6,903 nt of DNA from Acidobacteriota bacterium. GTDB lineage: Bacteria > Acidobacteriota > Terriglobia > Acidiferrales > UBA7541. The stretch covers positions 1-6,903 of the forward strand of contig PLZZ01000261.1 of NCBI GenBank assembly GCA_003153585.1, in the 5' to 3' direction. Positions 6,295-6,903 of this stretch are shown here, piece by piece. The notes under the pieces were generated by a model, which was given only the letters and a program-made list of their open reading frames with translations, was not told where the DNA came from and did no database searches. A program made the position numbers and the translations under genes. Each line of letters starts with the position of its first letter. Position 1 is the stretch's first letter.

Positions 6295-6903
6295 TCAGTA
6301 CACCGGCACGCGCAGATGAAGTGGAGATTTGTTTCCGTTTCCTGGTTCGGCCGCTGGGGAGTTGGAATCGACGAGAGCCTGCCACACGATTTTATCGAGT
6401 AGCAGGGCTTCCTCCCGGATTAACACCGGAATGCCTTGACGAATGGGAAAGAGTCCCCGGAAATCACGATCCAGGCTCAAATATCCCTTTTCTTCGATCT
6501 TGAGAAGATGTGAACCTGTGACGGGGCACCGCGTAATGGATTCAAGTGAGGTGACGCGATGCGTCGTCGGAGTTCGCCCCGGTTTTTCCGCAAGCACTAC
6601 GAGGTTTCCGAAAATCGACGGCAACGCTTTCGCAGCAGAATAATACAGTTGTTTGAGCACTCGATGAGTTTCACCCATGGCGTCCTTCTTCCACTGCGAC
6701 GGAGCACAGGTGTGCCGATCGATCGAAACCACGGATAGCCCCGCATCCCGGAATAGCCTGCGAAGTTGGGAGACGCCAAAGCTGCGTTCGATGGTCCCGA
6801 GAAAGCGGTCGCGTATCTCGGAAAGACGCCGATACGGATTGTAGGCGTAGGGCTCGTAGAGGAAGATCCGGCCGCCGGGAGCCAGCACACGCTCTACTTC
6901 GTG
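6295..6903 (-). CDS. SAM-dependent methyltransferase with degenerate Trm112-like C-terminus (5' end beyond window)
   Basis: The frame is open to the window edge, so only the last 202 residues are seen. An internal GTG at 6888 is not a credible start because HEVERVLAPGG, the usual motif of class I methyltransferases (Methyltransf_11), straddles it. The SAM-binding motif I must lie outside the window. After the core end (LVVLAEKPG, about 101-109 of the visible part) comes a segment resembling Trm112/YcaR: LESITRCPVTGSHLL at 120-134 and LFPIRQGIPVLIREEA at 151-166. Only one of the usual cysteines (C126) remains, so zinc binding is doubtful. A role in glycan or lipid-linked sugar methylation is inferred from the neighbours. 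The TAA or equivalent stop is at 6295-6297, 36 bp before the GT4 start. The tail beyond residue 180 is low in recognisable structure. Confidence 0.85.
   Translation of the reverse strand, partial: HEVERVLAPGGRIFLYEPYAYNPYRRLSEIRDRFLGTIERSFGVSQLRRLFRDAGLSVVSIDRHTCAPSQWKKDAMGETHRVLKQLYYSAAKALPSIFGNLVVLAEKPGRTPTTHRVTSLESITRCPVTGSHLLKIEEKGYLSLDRDFRGLFPIRQGIPVLIREEALLLDKIVWQALVDSNSPAAEPGNGNKSPLHLRVPVY

Noticed and set aside
1..6903. Defence system, mobile element, CRISPR array or RNA gene
   Set aside because: All seven genes fit glycan biosynthesis; no transposase, integrase, nuclease, repeat-spacer array or tRNA/rRNA signature was seen on either strand.

Overview
This window is a compact, one-directional stretch of a bacterial surface-polysaccharide (exopolysaccharide, capsule or O-antigen type) biosynthesis locus. 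Seven protein-coding genes, all on the minus strand, fill almost all of it. The outer two run off the window ends. Transcription reads from high to low coordinates. Gaps are 7 to 92 bp and one junction overlaps, so co-transcription is likely. I see no RNA gene, mobile element, CRISPR array or convincing promoter or terminator, and no gene-free stretch longer than 92 bp.

Order in the direction of transcription: (1) the C-terminal part of a SAM-dependent methyltransferase with a degenerate Trm112-like tail (6903-6295); (2) a GT4-type GT-B glycosyltransferase with a four-cysteine insert (6258-5077); (3) a WecG/TagA/CpsF (GT26) glycosyltransferase, overlapping the previous gene (5084-4299); (4) an extended-SDR nucleotide-sugar epimerase resembling GDP-mannose 3,5-epimerase (4282-3266); (5) a MurJ/MviN-type MOP flippase (3173-1584); (6) a class I SAM methyltransferase with a probable TTG start (1576-689); (7) an FkbM-family methyltransferase, 3' end missing (629-1).

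Working model (inference): the SDR enzyme makes an activated sugar. The GT26 and GT4 enzymes add sugars to a lipid-linked intermediate at the inner face of the membrane. The three methyltransferases may decorate the glycan. The MurJ-like protein may flip the lipid-linked unit, taking the place of Wzx. No initiating phosphoglycosyltransferase, polymerase or export gene lies in the window; these would be expected outside it if the model holds.

Organism: G+C is in the mid-to-upper 50s percent by spot counts of two lines, and the gene style (a GT4 with a GGED motif, a GT26 with a full Arg-rich tail, a MurJ-like flippase inside a glycan cluster) suits a free-living Gram-negative such as an Acidobacteriota member. 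That placement is impression only; no marker gene is present. Nothing here looks like a defence system or an obviously new system. The points most worth checking are departures from family active-site patterns in the flippase, the epimerase and the Trm112-like tail.
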